Of a stretch of DNA of 19,754 nucleotides, positions 19,678-19,754 are shown in pieces (the stretch's first letter is position 1; each line of letters opens with the position of its first letter). The stretch covers positions 1 through 19,754 of the forward strand of contig JADGJH010000386.1 of the NCBI GenBank assembly GCA_027596945.1, written 5' to 3'. Source of the stretch: Physocladia obscura (Eukaryota; Chytridiomycota; Chytridiomycetes; Chytridiales; Chytriomycetaceae). The position numbers and the translations under genes are program-made. The notes beneath the pieces are model-generated. The model saw only the letters and a list, made by a program, of their open reading frames with translations. It was not told where the DNA came from and made no database searches.

Positions 19678-19754
19678 TGTTGATTTGCCGTGTGTAACAA
19701 GGGGTTTTAGAGATGAATAATATTTATTGTTTTGTTATGACTATTTCAGAAAAG
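19678..19754 (+). repeat. LTR-like terminal fragment, copy 2 (runs off the window)
   Basis: It begins TGTTGATTTGCC and continues GTGTGTAACAAGGGGTTTTAG, AGATGAATAATATTTATTG, matching 8747-8827 apart from a six-base insertion there and scattered changes. Same orientation as copy 1. The window ends inside the repeat, so its length is unknown. Confidence 0.6.

Noticed and set aside
1..19754. CRISPR array, tRNA or rRNA gene, bacterial operon or prophage
   Set aside because: No regularly spaced repeats, no cloverleaf or rRNA sequence recognised, and the genes are spliced eukaryotic ones.

Overview
The window looks like nuclear DNA of an early-diverging (chytrid-like) fungus. It has intron-rich eukaryotic genes with short GT-AG introns (41 to 117 bases), an AT-rich background, a fungal-type aspartokinase relative, a cytosolic chaperonin subunit, a 14-helix DHA2 transporter and a tyrosinase, interspersed with decayed LTR retrotransposons. 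The lineage is an inference from this mix; no rRNA or other marker is present.

Layout. 304-2502 (minus): a seven-exon, frame-intact relative of aspartokinase in which the catalytic signatures are replaced. 2698-4633 (minus): a secreted-type tyrosinase with all six copper histidines but with two internal frameshifts and no in-frame ATG at its 5' end. About 5.2-11.3 kb is a transposon-rich block: a GC-richer broken reading frame (5199-6000), a Ty1/copia pol relic on + (6182-8690), a short LTR-start-like fragment (8747) and a Ty3/gypsy RT-RNase H relic on minus (9558-10540) that carries two tandem duplications. 11324-13392 (minus): CCT6, the zeta subunit of the TRiC/CCT chaperonin, with its start codon split by an intron. 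13772-15789 (+): a DHA2-type drug/H+ antiporter divergent from CCT6. 16636-17653 (+): an unrecognised 250-residue protein built on a 26-residue motif that straddles each of its three introns. 17698-18307 (minus): a NAA50-like N-acetyltransferase with altered catalytic and acetyl-CoA positions, convergent with the previous gene. 18.6 kb to the end holds another copia RNase H relic (minus), an unrecognised ORF and a second copy of the LTR-like end.

The genes do not form one pathway; this is an ordinary eukaryotic neighbourhood split by a retrotransposon graveyard. The strongest points for follow-up are the catalytically stripped aspartokinase-like protein, the tandem-exon repeat protein, the intron inside the CCT6 start codon, and the damage confined to the tyrosinase while its neighbours keep clean frames. 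Exon structures were derived by hand from splice consensus, phase and remembered family alignments, and should be tested with RNA-seq.
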